64,000 nucleotides of DNA from JBCDBD01 sp039184335. GTDB lineage: Bacteria > Bacteroidota > Bacteroidia > Flavobacteriales > Flavobacteriaceae. A model generated the notes under the pieces. It did not search any database. It had not been told where the DNA came from and saw only the letters and a list, made by a program, of their open reading frames with translations. This document shows positions 34,908-43,473 of this stretch, piece by piece. A program made the translations under genes and the position numbers. The number at the start of each line of letters is the position of its first letter. The stretch's first letter is position 1. The DNA is taken from NCBI GenBank assembly GCA_039184335.1, contig JBCDBD010000005.1, forward strand, positions 1 through 64,000, read 5' to 3'.

Positions 34908-34977
34908 CCCTAAAAATTATAGGGTATGATATATATAATAGTATTTTTTATTGTGATATACCCTGTAATTTTTAGGG
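34908..34977. repeat. 20-bp inverted repeat in an AT-rich gap
   Basis: CCCTAAAAATTATAGGGTAT (34908-34927) and its near-exact reverse complement at 34958-34977 (one mismatch) flank a 30-bp AT-only-like loop. The right arm abuts the stop codon of the SemiSWEET gene, so it may be a terminator-like structure for that gene. It also lies about 115-185 bp upstream of ald and could be an operator. Confidence 0.8.
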
Positions 34978-35232
34978 TTATTTGTGTTTTAATTTCAAAA
35001 CCAACATAAACAGTGCCAATAGCCCGGTGATGGCATTGGCCAAAATAATGGCGATACTTTCATGATAGACGCCATATATCAACCAAAGAAGCAATCCCGC
35101 CAATAAGATGGCGTACATCGTAAAGGAAATATCAGCCGTAGACTTATTTTTATACGCCTTGTACACCTGGGGCACAAAAGCACTCGTGGTCAAAGTAGCC
35201 GCAAGCAACCCTATGATTTCTATAGTTGGCAT
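34978..35232 (-). CDS. SemiSWEET family transporter
   Basis: An 84-residue three-helix protein with the PQ-loop motif SAFVPQVYKAYKNKSTADIS. SemiSWEETs dimerise to move sugars across the inner membrane by facilitated diffusion. The start MPTIEIIG at 35232 is chosen over the ATG at 35292, which would overlap leuS and add a polar leader. The gene follows leuS by 49 bp on the same strand. Confidence 0.9.
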   Translation of the reverse strand: MPTIEIIGLLAATLTTSAFVPQVYKAYKNKSTADISFTMYAILLAGLLLWLIYGVYHESIAIILANAITGLLALFMLVLKLKHK

Positions 35233-35281
35233 GGTTTTATGTTTCGAGTAAAGCGAAGTTTCGTTTCTTGCTATATGCAAG

Positions 35282-38137
35282 TTAACCAACAATATTCACA
35301 ATTTTTCCAGGAACCACAATGACTTTTTTGGGTGTACGGCCCTGTAACTGTACTTGGGTCTTTTCATGGGCCATGACCGTAGCCTCAATCTCTTCCTTGC
35401 CCATGGTCAAAGGCAACTCCAGTTTGAAGCGAAGTTTGCCATTGAACGAAATCGGATATTCTTTGGTACTTTCCACCAAATATTGCGTCTCAAATACTGG
35501 AAAAGTAGCATAGGCAATGGATTCTGAATGCCCCAATTTTTCCCAAAGTTCCTCCGCCATATGGGGAGCATAAGGAGAGACCAGAATGGCCAAGGGTTCC
35601 AAGACAGCCCTGCTCGCACATTTCTGGGCAGTAAGTTCGTTCACACAGATCATAAAGGTCGATACCGAAGTATTGAATGAAAAGGCCTCAATATCTGCTT
35701 CGACCTTTTTGATGGTCTTGTGCAAGGTTTTTAAGTTTTCGCCCGTGGGCACCGTATCATCAATGTTCAGATAGAGCTTCCACAATTTTTTAAGGAAGGA
35801 ATGCACCCCAGTGATGCCAGCAGTGTTCCAGGGTTTGGACTGTTCTAACGGCCCGAGGAACATTTCGTACAAACGCAATGAATCTGCACCATACGCTTCA
35901 CAGATCTGATCAGGATTCACCACATTATACTTTGATTTTGACATTTTTTCGATTTCACGGCCGACAATGTACTTGCCATCTTCGAGAATAAATTCAGCGT
36001 CTTTGTACTCAGGTTGCCATTTTTTAAAGGCTTCCACATTCAACTGGTCAGACGCATCAATCAAGGAAACATCAGCATGTATCGGAATTACATTTTTCCC
36101 TTCCAACAGACCCTTGGAAAATATCTGATTAGAATCCAAGTCCTTATAGACATAGGCACTCGTGCCAGTAATCATCCCTTGATTGATCAATTTTTGGGCG
36201 AACTCCTCTTTTGGGGCCACTCCGCGATCAAACAAAAACTTTTGCCAAAACCTAGAGTAGAGCAAATGCCCCGTAGCATGTTCACTTCCGCCGATATAAA
36301 GATCCACATCTTGCCAGTAATTGATGGCTTCTTGCGCATAGATGGCTTGATCATTGTGCGGGTCCATATAGCGGTTAAAATATTGCGAACTGCCTGCCCA
36401 ACCTGGCATGGTATTCAATTCTAAGGGAAATATCGTCATATTATCCACTTCACCATTATCCACAACCTTCTTCCCAAGACTGTCCCATGCCCAAATGGCC
36501 GCATTGCCCAATGGGGGTTCTCCTGTTTCTGTAGGGAGGTACTTTTCAACTTCTGGCAGTTCTAATGGTAAATGCGCTGCATCAATCATTTGGGGCAGAC
36601 CGTTGACATAATACACCGGAAAGGGTTCGCCCCAATAGCGTTGCCTACTAAAGACCGCATCGCGTAGGCGGTAGTTCACCTTACCTTTTCCCTGACCGAT
36701 CATTTCCAATTCGGCAATTGTCTTTGTAGTGGCCTCTTTGTAGCTAAGACCATTCAAAAAACCAGAATTTGCAATAACGGTATTGGCCTTATCGGCAAAA
36801 GCCTCTTTAGAAATATCGATTCCCTCGAAAATATTGGGGATGTGGATATCGAAATGCTTGGCAAAATCATAATCCCGTTGATCGCCACAGGGTACCGCCA
36901 TCACGGCACCAGTACCATAACTGGCCAACACATAGTCCCCTATCCATATAGGAATGGGTGCTTTGGTAAATGGATGTTCGGCATAGGCACCGGTAAAAGC
37001 CCCTGAAATGGTCTTCACATCAGCCATCCGATCGCGTTCTGAGCGCTTGGCCGTAGCCTCGATATACGCGGTGACCTCGGCTTTCTGGGTTGGAGTGGTG
37101 ATTTTTGCCACCAATTCATGTTCTGGGGCCAAAGTCATAAAGCTGACCCCGAAAATCGTATCGGGACGGGTAGTGAATACGTCTATCGAATTGGATAATG
37201 GGGTTTGCAAAGTATCTGTAGCATTTGACGTTTCGAGCGCTCCAACGTCTGAATTCGAAATGATTTTAAAAGAAATGAAAGCCCCTTCAGAACGGCCAAT
37301 CCAATTGGTCTGGGCATCTTTTAAGGGTTGGGGCCAATCAATGGTTTCCAATCCATCCAACAACCGTTGGGCATACGCGGTAATACGCATCATCCATTGG
37401 GTCATTTTCTTTCGGATGACCGGGTGCCCCCCGCGTTCTGAAACACCGTTTACAATTTCATCATTCGCCAAGACCGTACCTAAAGCAGGGCACCAATTCA
37501 CTTCGGCATCGGCCAAATAGGTCAAACGGTACTTTAGAAGCATGCGTTGCTTATCGGTATCTGAAAATTGACCCCAATCCGCTGCTGAAAAATCAGGAGT
37601 GTCATCATCACAGGCAGCATTGACCTTAGCATTTCCTTCTTTTTCAAACAAAGTGACCAAGTGCTGTATGGGTTCTGCCCTGGCAGCATCGTTGTTGTAC
37701 CATGAATCGAACAATTTGATGAATACCCATTGCGTCCATTTATAGTAATTCGGGTCAGAAGTGCGCACCTCACGGCTCCAATCAAAAGAGAACCCCAACT
37801 GATCCAACTGTTCGCGATACCGCTTGATGTTGGCAGCTGTGGTAATGGCAGGGTGCTGTCCCGTTTGAATGGCATATTGTTCTGCAGGCAGCCCAAAGGA
37901 GTCGTACCCCATCGGGTGCAATACATTAAAGCCCTTGTGCCTTTTGTAGCGCGCATAGATGTCACAGGCAATATACCCTAATGGATGGCCCACATGTAAT
38001 CCGGCACCTGATGGATAGGGAAACATTGACAGGGCATAATATTTGGGTTTTTCGGAATCATTGAGGGCTTCAAATGTTCTGTTTTCAGCCCAATACTTTT
38101 GCCATTTATCTTCAATTTCGTTGAAGTTGTAGTCCAT
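35282..38137 (-). CDS. leuS: Leucyl-tRNA synthetase
   Basis: A 951-residue class I synthetase for leucine. HIGH motif in PYPSGAGLHVGHPLGY, the editing (CP1) domain with TTRPDTIFGVSFM, and KMSKSKYN near residue 695. A Bacteroidota-type insertion lies in the first part (EPIQHLVTLFEKEGNAKVNAACDD region is family-specific). The start at 38137 (MDYNFNEIEDKWQKYW) matches relatives; ATG 38146 is also in frame. Confidence 0.97.
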   Translation of the reverse strand: MDYNFNEIEDKWQKYWAENRTFEALNDSEKPKYYALSMFPYPSGAGLHVGHPLGYIACDIYARYKRHKGFNVLHPMGYDSFGLPAEQYAIQTGQHPAITTAANIKRYREQLDQLGFSFDWSREVRTSDPNYYKWTQWVFIKLFDSWYNNDAARAEPIQHLVTLFEKEGNAKVNAACDDDTPDFSAADWGQFSDTDKQRMLLKYRLTYLADAEVNWCPALGTVLANDEIVNGVSERGGHPVIRKKMTQWMMRITAYAQRLLDGLETIDWPQPLKDAQTNWIGRSEGAFISFKIISNSDVGALETSNATDTLQTPLSNSIDVFTTRPDTIFGVSFMTLAPEHELVAKITTPTQKAEVTAYIEATAKRSERDRMADVKTISGAFTGAYAEHPFTKAPIPIWIGDYVLASYGTGAVMAVPCGDQRDYDFAKHFDIHIPNIFEGIDISKEAFADKANTVIANSGFLNGLSYKEATTKTIAELEMIGQGKGKVNYRLRDAVFSRQRYWGEPFPVYYVNGLPQMIDAAHLPLELPEVEKYLPTETGEPPLGNAAIWAWDSLGKKVVDNGEVDNMTIFPLELNTMPGWAGSSQYFNRYMDPHNDQAIYAQEAINYWQDVDLYIGGSEHATGHLLYSRFWQKFLFDRGVAPKEEFAQKLINQGMITGTSAYVYKDLDSNQIFSKGLLEGKNVIPIHADVSLIDASDQLNVEAFKKWQPEYKDAEFILEDGKYIVGREIEKMSKSKYNVVNPDQICEAYGADSLRLYEMFLGPLEQSKPWNTAGITGVHSFLKKLWKLYLNIDDTVPTGENLKTLHKTIKKVEADIEAFSFNTSVSTFMICVNELTAQKCASRAVLEPLAILVSPYAPHMAEELWEKLGHSESIAYATFPVFETQYLVESTKEYPISFNGKLRFKLELPLTMGKEEIEATVMAHEKTQVQLQGRTPKKVIVVPGKIVNIVG

Positions 38138-38225
38138 TGTGTTCACTGCTTTCTAAGTGGCAAAAATAGCTTTAATCCCTTAAATACAATTTACTTTTCT
38201 ATTTTTACGGCATTGATTTTTGCTT

Positions 38226-39104
38226 ATGGGCCAATACATTGAACGATATCAAAGAAGGCGGTTGATTTCCTCTTATTTTTCTGTGGCACTGAGTATTGGG
38301 CTGGTATTGTTCTTATTGGGCATTTTAGGGTTATTGGTACTGAACACGAAAAAATTGGCCGACCATTTCAAGGAACAGATCACAATTTCAATCTTTTTAA
38401 AAGATAGTGCCAAACCAGTTGAAATCGACCAACTACAAAAAAGCTTGGCAATGGCCGATTATACCAAATCGGCTACCTATGTCTCGAAAGAGGATGCCAT
38501 TGAACAGTTAAGCGAAGATATTGGTGACAATCCCGTTGAGCTACTAGGCTACAATCCCCTAAAAAATTCGGTGGACCTTAGCCTAAAGGCCGCGTTTGTA
38601 TCCCCAGAACAGATTACCGAAATTGCCGATACCATTTTGGAAAAAGCATATGTCGATGAAGTCAGTTATGAAGAACTGACCGTGGCACTGTTGAACGACA
38701 ATGTACAGAAGATCAGTCTCTGGATCCTGATTTCAAGTGCTGTTTTTACGCTCATCGCCGTACTGTTGATCAATAGTTCCATCCGGCTTTCGATTTATTC
38801 CAAACGATTCATTATCAAGACTATGCAGATGGTAGGAGCCACTAAAAAATTCATACGGCGACCTTTTATCTGGACGAACATCAAATTGGGTATGTTGGGT
38901 GCCTTACTGGCATTACTTGTTTTGGCCGTTGTGCTGTATTATGTGAACGACAATTTTCCAGAATTAAACCTCTTCAGCGATGTAACGGTTTTGGTCAGTC
39001 TGTTCATTGCCATTTTCGTTCTAGGGGTTGCGATTTCGTTGATAAGCACCTATTTTGCCACACAGCGTTTTTTGAACCTGAGAACCGATGATCTCTACTA
39101 CTGA
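38226..39104 (+). CDS. ftsX: Cell division permease-like protein FtsX
   Basis: A 292-residue FtsX: first membrane helix (SYFSVALSIGLVLFLLGILG), periplasmic domain (about 50-165), then three helices ending LGVAISLISTYFATQRFLNL. With FtsE it controls peptidoglycan hydrolysis at the septum; ftsE is not in the window. ATG 38226 is preferred to TTG 38220. DUF3098, uppP and truB follow on the same strand, an order common in Flavobacteriia. Confidence 0.94.
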   Translation: MGQYIERYQRRRLISSYFSVALSIGLVLFLLGILGLLVLNTKKLADHFKEQITISIFLKDSAKPVEIDQLQKSLAMADYTKSATYVSKEDAIEQLSEDIGDNPVELLGYNPLKNSVDLSLKAAFVSPEQITEIADTILEKAYVDEVSYEELTVALLNDNVQKISLWILISSAVFTLIAVLLINSSIRLSIYSKRFIIKTMQMVGATKKFIRRPFIWTNIKLGMLGALLALLVLAVVLYYVNDNFPELNLFSDVTVLVSLFIAIFVLGVAISLISTYFATQRFLNLRTDDLYY

Positions 39105-39208
39105 TGTTTTCTATGCAAAGACAAATGGCAAACTTTGGCCTCCAATCAAGAAAATATTTCGTTCGCAAACAATTAGAATAGCTAACTTGCGTTATAATCC
39201 ACAAATAA

Positions 39209-39472
39209 ATGGGTAAGAAAAATAGTACATCTCAAAAACAAAAACCTGTGTTTGTCTTTCAAAAGAAAAATTACACGTTTCTTTTTATCGGTTTGGCATT
39301 CATTGCCTTAGGCTTTATTTTAATGAGTGGCGGCGGAAGTGATGACCCTAATGTGTTCAATCCGGAAATCTACAGTTTTAGAAGAATCCGTCTAGCGCCT
39401 ACCTTGGTGTTGATCGGATTGGGCATTCAGGTGTACGCTATTCTTTTAAACCCTGACAAAAAGAAGAAGTAG
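39209..39472 (+). CDS. DUF3098 membrane protein
   Basis: An 87-residue protein with two membrane helices (FLFIGLAFIALGFILMSGG and LAPTLVLIGLGIQVYAIL) joined by a short loop DDPNVFNPEIYSFRRIR, the DUF3098 signature. Its function is unknown. It sits between ftsX and uppP and its stop abuts the uppP start, so a role in envelope synthesis is a reasonable guess from context. Confidence 0.92.
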   Translation: MGKKNSTSQKQKPVFVFQKKNYTFLFIGLAFIALGFILMSGGGSDDPNVFNPEIYSFRRIRLAPTLVLIGLGIQVYAILLNPDKKKK

Positions 39473-40267
39473 TTGGAAATTATTGATGCGATTATCCTTG
39501 GAATCATTCAAGGCCTTACCGAGTTTCTGCCGGTATCTTCAAGTGGACATTTAGAGTTGGGAAAGGCCATTTTAGGAGCAGATGCCCTCCCTGAAGAAAG
39601 TCTACTCTTTACCGTAGTATTGCACTTTGCCACAGCCTTGAGTACCATTGTCGTTTTTCGAAAGGATGTTCTGGATATCTTCAAGGGTCTGTTTCAGTTT
39701 AAATGGAACGAAGAGACCCAATTTTCATTGAAAATCATCATTTCAATGATTCCAGCTGGCCTTATTGGCTTTCTTTTAGAAGATTTTTTTGAGGTGTTTT
39801 TTGATGGTGCCATCATCATCGTGGGCATCATGCTGCTAATTACCGCTATTTTATTATATCTGGCCGATTTGGCCAGAACCACGGAAAAGGGGGTATCGTA
39901 CCGTAGTGCATTTATCATCGGAATGGCACAGGCTGTTGCCATGCTGCCCGGCATCTCTAGAAGTGGGGCAACTATATCAGCTGCAGTACTCTTGGGAATA
40001 GACAAGACCAAATCTGCCCGGTTTTCCTTTTTAATGGTAGTCCCCTTGATCTTGGGAAAGATGGCCAAGGATATCATCAGCGGTGAAATCGATTTTCAAG
40101 GCAACGAGACCGTTGCCATGGGGGCGGGTTTTATTGCTGCCTTCATCGCTGGTCTAGCTGCCTGCACTTGGATGATCAAGTTGGTGCGCCAAAGTAAACT
40201 CACTTATTTTGCCGTTTACTGTCTTATTGTGGGCTTGATTGCAATTATCTGGAGTATTTGGGTATAA
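39473..40267 (+). CDS. uppP: Undecaprenyl-diphosphatase UppP (BacA)
   Basis: A 264-residue membrane phosphatase recycling undecaprenyl pyrophosphate for cell-wall synthesis. Motifs are LTEFLPVSSSGHLELG and LPGISRSGATISAA. The start is TTG at 39473, immediately after the DUF3098 stop, with no upstream alternative, so translation is probably coupled. About eight helices. Confidence 0.95.
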   Translation: MEIIDAIILGIIQGLTEFLPVSSSGHLELGKAILGADALPEESLLFTVVLHFATALSTIVVFRKDVLDIFKGLFQFKWNEETQFSLKIIISMIPAGLIGFLLEDFFEVFFDGAIIIVGIMLLITAILLYLADLARTTEKGVSYRSAFIIGMAQAVAMLPGISRSGATISAAVLLGIDKTKSARFSFLMVVPLILGKMAKDIISGEIDFQGNETVAMGAGFIAAFIAGLAACTWMIKLVRQSKLTYFAVYCLIVGLIAIIWSIWV

Positions 40268-40305
40268 TTTGTTACCTTTTTGTTTCATCCACAAGAATCC
40301 AAACG

Positions 40306-40998
40306 TTGCAGAAATCAAAAGAAGACTTTCTTGAAGGCCAAATTGTATTAATCGACAAACCCTTGAAATGGACCTCATTTCAAGCGGTAAATGCCTTAAA
40401 GTGGGCCATCAGAAAAAAATTTGACCTGAAAAAAATCAAGATTGGCCACGCAGGCACCTTAGATCCGTTAGCTACGGGACTACTTATCATCTGTACAGGA
40501 AAGTTCACCAAAAAAATACCCCAATTGCAAGGCCAAATCAAAGAATATACTGGAACAATGCATCTTGGGGCGACCACGCCTTCCTATGATCTAGAGACCA
40601 AAGTAAACCATACCTTCCCTATAACCCATATTACTGAAGCCCGTCTACAAAAAACCACAGCACAGTTTTTAGGTGAAATTGAACAAGAGCCTCCAGTTTT
40701 TTCGGCCTTAAAAAAGGATGGAAAGCGATTGTATGAATTCGCCAGGGAAGGTAAGCAAGTTGATATCAAACCAAGAAAAGTCAAAATTTTTGAGTTTGAG
40801 ATCACAAACATCCGGTTGCCCAAAGTCGATTTTAAGGTAGTCTGTAGCAAAGGTACCTATATTCGCTCACTGGCACATGACTACGGCAAGGCATTGGATT
40901 CGGGAGCCTATCTGAGCGATCTGAGAAGAACCAAAATCGGGGATTTCAACGTAAATAATGCCATAAGCCCAACAGGTTTTAAAGAACGTATGCGTTGA
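40306..40998 (+). CDS. truB: tRNA pseudouridine-55 synthase
   Basis: About 230 residues. TruB isomerises U55 in the T loop of tRNAs. The catalytic Asp is in GHAGTLDPLATGLL; EGQIVLIDKPLKWTSFQAVN is the typical start region and KGTYIRSLAHDYGKAL is motif III. There is no ATG: TTG at 40306 (QKSKEDFLEGQ) best fits relatives, whereas TTG 40258 lies inside uppP. TACCTTTT at 40273-40280 could be its own -7 box. Confidence 0.92.
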   Translation: MQKSKEDFLEGQIVLIDKPLKWTSFQAVNALKWAIRKKFDLKKIKIGHAGTLDPLATGLLIICTGKFTKKIPQLQGQIKEYTGTMHLGATTPSYDLETKVNHTFPITHITEARLQKTTAQFLGEIEQEPPVFSALKKDGKRLYEFAREGKQVDIKPRKVKIFEFEITNIRLPKVDFKVVCSKGTYIRSLAHDYGKALDSGAYLSDLRRTKIGDFNVNNAISPTGFKERMR

Positions 40999-41029
40999 TC
41001 GGTACTGTACCTTTACAAAAAGCCAATGT

Positions 41030-41060
41030 TTTGCTTTGTGATATCTATAAAATATTTTTG
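41030..41060 (+). promoter_or_regulatory. Complete Bacteroidota-type promoter
   Basis: TTTG (41030-41033), 19-bp spacer, TATTTTTG (41053-41060): both elements match the -33/-7 consensus of Bacteroidota sigma factor promoters. It drives the TonB-like gene at 41085. Confidence 0.7.
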
Positions 41061-41084
41061 TCAAATTGAGGTTATTATAGCACC

Positions 41085-41801
41085 ATGAACTTGAATAGGA
41101 AGCAATTATCACTCTTGATCACAATCTTCTCGATGTCGACCATTGTCTTGATGGCCTACAATATTCATTTGGGCGCAAAACAGGAAGACGAGTATGCCAT
41201 TGAAATGAGTCTGGCAGATGAAGAATTGGAAGAATTGCTCGAAGAAGAGGAAAAACAACTTGAAGAACTGCATACCGACCCCATAAAAAGCCACATGGCC
41301 TACAATGAAACGGCAAAACCCACTTATGGGGCACCTGAGCCACTCAAAACTTTAGAAGAGTTATTGGAAGAACGCGAAGTAAGCGATACCCCAACTGATA
41401 TTTTGGGTTCTGACGAGGGCTATGCAGCCAATTTAAAAGAACTTGCAAAAAAACGAAAAGAACGAAAAGAGCAGTTAGGAGAACGTGATGCACAGAAAAA
41501 AGAGTTTACCAATACCCTAAAAGACCGTAGAACCTCCATTTCATATTCATTGGTAGACAGAAATGCCTATGCACTTCCTCCTCCGATCTATACCTGCATC
41601 GAAGGTGGAAAAGTGGTCATCAATATTAAAGTTGATGCTTCAGGATATGTCACTGAAGCAGATTTTAATGCGAAAAGTTCTGGAACCAACGATTATTGCC
41701 TTATTGAAAATGCCATTGCCTATGCATTGAAAGCTAGGTTCAGCGCAGCAGTGAAAGCCTCGCAGATAGGCACCATTACCTATCTATTCCAGGGCAAGTA
41801 A
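41085..41801 (+). CDS. TonB-like C-terminal domain protein
   Basis: A 238-residue protein with one N-terminal membrane helix (LLITIFSMSTIVLMAYNI), a strongly acidic then Lys/Arg-rich central region (about 40-150, predicted coiled coil) and a C-terminal TonB-like fold (CIEGGKVVINIKVDASGYV). It may span the periplasm and touch an outer-membrane receptor, but there are no ExbB/ExbD genes beside it. The middle lacks the Pro-Lys repeats of classical TonB. The 3' end overlaps the convergent thioredoxin-like gene by 18 bp. Confidence 0.82.
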   Translation: MNLNRKQLSLLITIFSMSTIVLMAYNIHLGAKQEDEYAIEMSLADEELEELLEEEEKQLEELHTDPIKSHMAYNETAKPTYGAPEPLKTLEELLEEREVSDTPTDILGSDEGYAANLKELAKKRKERKEQLGERDAQKKEFTNTLKDRRTSISYSLVDRNAYALPPPIYTCIEGGKVVINIKVDASGYVTEADFNAKSSGTNDYCLIENAIAYALKARFSAAVKASQIGTITYLFQGK

Positions 41802-42416
41802 TTGAAGTAGATCTTCCAGAATATCAGCCCCCTTGTCCTTATTGTACCACACTTGAAGATCTTGCTTGAATTCTGGAGTCAGCTTACCATGCAATCTTTT
41901 GTAATCGTCAACCATCTTCGTAGCTGTACTCGATCGAGGGCCCCATTCACCCAAAACTGAAAGGGTATCGGTACGTAACGCAATGAGTTTTGGTATAGAT
42001 CGTGTCTCGTTAGTCAAGAACAAGTCCATCAATGCTGGATTTTCATCCCTAAAAACAATCTTAAGCTCAAGGCCAGGAACCAATTCTGCAATTTTGTGTA
42101 TGACCGGTAAACTGGGTGATGCGTCACCACACCAACTTTCGGTCAAGACCAACCATGTCATATTTATAGCTAACCTTGACAACTTGTCCTGTACTTCTTG
42201 GGCAATCTTAAATGTTTTGTCCCATCGGTTCATACGCCTGTCGTTCAACTGGGTGTAGTTGATCAATGAAGCGGTCTGTACCTTGCCGCTAGTACCCTTT
42301 TCCGATGCCAGCTTATTGACCAGTCGACGATAGGCTGCATAACTTATCCCCTTTTTCAGACTTTGCCTTAAAACTGTTTCCATTGCATTCGTCTGAGTTT
42401 CAATTGTTGTTACCAT
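41784..42416 (-). CDS. Thioredoxin-family protein with single-Cys CGDA motif
   Basis: A 210-residue protein with a thioredoxin-like fold. The redox site reads LTESWCGDASPSLP: the first Cys of CxxC is present but the second position is Ala, so it cannot act as a normal dithiol oxidoreductase. This is the family often annotated as thioredoxin family in Flavobacteriia. A perfect -7 box at 42436-42443 precedes it. Alternative start ATG 42383. Confidence 0.88.
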   Translation of the reverse strand: MVTTIETQTNAMETVLRQSLKKGISYAAYRRLVNKLASEKGTSGKVQTASLINYTQLNDRRMNRWDKTFKIAQEVQDKLSRLAINMTWLVLTESWCGDASPSLPVIHKIAELVPGLELKIVFRDENPALMDLFLTNETRSIPKLIALRTDTLSVLGEWGPRSSTATKMVDDYKRLHGKLTPEFKQDLQVWYNKDKGADILEDLLQLLALE

Positions 42417-42435
42417 ACTGACCCTTCATTTTATG

Positions 42436-42443
42436 CAAAGTTA
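42436..42443 (-). promoter_or_regulatory. -7 box of the thioredoxin-family gene (TAACTTTG)
   Basis: On the minus strand TAACTTTG followed by CA is a perfect TAnnTTTG box, 20 bp before the start at 42416. Confidence 0.6.
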
Positions 42444-42552
42444 AAGTCGTCATTCAATTTAAGTCCTGACAAAGCTCATTTCGCATTCACCATTATACAC
42501 GAACAAAATCTTGGGGTATTGGGATTATTGATTAAATCACCTTAAAAAGAGA

Positions 42553-43467
42553 TTACCCATTTAGAAATCTTTTCTTTACCATACCTCCCCTGGTATCATT
42601 TATGCTGTTCATCACGACAAAGGCAGAAGGGTCGATTTTGGTAATCTCAAAGTTGAGCTTTCGAATTTCCAACCTTGTGATGACCGTATAGACCACATCA
42701 TATTCGTTTTGTTCCCCTCTTTTTCCATATCCTCCTGTAGCCTTGTAAATAGTAAGGCCACGACCTAATTTTTCAGTGATCATATGCCGAATCTGCTCGC
42801 TTTTTTTTGATATGATGGTCACACCGGTATATTCTTCAATACCTTCGACCACAAAATCCAAAGTTTTTGAGGCAGCCAAATAGGTAAGCATCGAATAGAG
42901 CGCCGCCTCTATGGAAAGAAGATAGGCCGCTGCCAAAAAAATAAAAACATTGATGACAATGATGATATCACCGATTTTGGTACCCAATTTTCTACTCAGA
43001 AAAATTGCCAGGACTTCTGTACCATCAAGCACACTGCCCCCCCTAATTGACATACCAATGCCTGCTCCGAGAAAGAAGCCCCCAAAAACAGCTACCAACA
43101 GGCGGTCTTCTGTTACCTCTGGAAAATCGATGGCTGCCAAGGCCACTGCTAGGCCAAGAATGGCCAAAACCGCCTTGATGGCGAATTGTTTTCCAATAAC
43201 CTGGTACCCTAAGATAAGAAAAGGGATGTTGACCAAAACAATCAGTAGGGCCAAGGGTACTTGTGTTACCTCGGTAACCAGCAACGAAATGCCTGTAGCT
43301 CCGCCATCAATGAATCGATTGGGCAACAAAAAGCTCTCTAAGCCAAAAGCTGCAGCAAAAATTCCGCTTACGATGAAGAAGACATCCTTAAAAAAGGAAT
43401 TCGTTGAGATTTTAAAACTTCTTGTTTTAAATAACCTCCGATATTCCATAATACCTCTCTTACCCAT
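42553..43467 (-). CDS. YitT-family membrane protein (DUF2179)
   Basis: A 304-residue protein: five or six membrane helices (FLLPNRFIDGGATGISLLV is the family signature; GGSVLDGTEVLAIFLSRKLG) and a C-terminal soluble DUF2179 domain (about 215-300, GVTIISKKSEQIRHMI). YitT proteins are of unknown transport function. It follows the TolC-like gene by 6 bp and may be the last gene of the TetR/ABC/HlyD/TolC transcript. Confidence 0.92.
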   Translation of the reverse strand: MGKRGIMEYRRLFKTRSFKISTNSFFKDVFFIVSGIFAAAFGLESFLLPNRFIDGGATGISLLVTEVTQVPLALLIVLVNIPFLILGYQVIGKQFAIKAVLAILGLAVALAAIDFPEVTEDRLLVAVFGGFFLGAGIGMSIRGGSVLDGTEVLAIFLSRKLGTKIGDIIIVINVFIFLAAAYLLSIEAALYSMLTYLAASKTLDFVVEGIEEYTGVTIISKKSEQIRHMITEKLGRGLTIYKATGGYGKRGEQNEYDVVYTVITRLEIRKLNFEITKIDPSAFVVMNSINDTRGGMVKKRFLNG

Positions 43468-43473
43468 AGATTA

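Noticed and set aside
37008..37520. 170-codon plus-strand frame inside leuS
   Set aside because: Antisense to conserved leucyl-tRNA synthetase sequence; low-complexity composition, no family.
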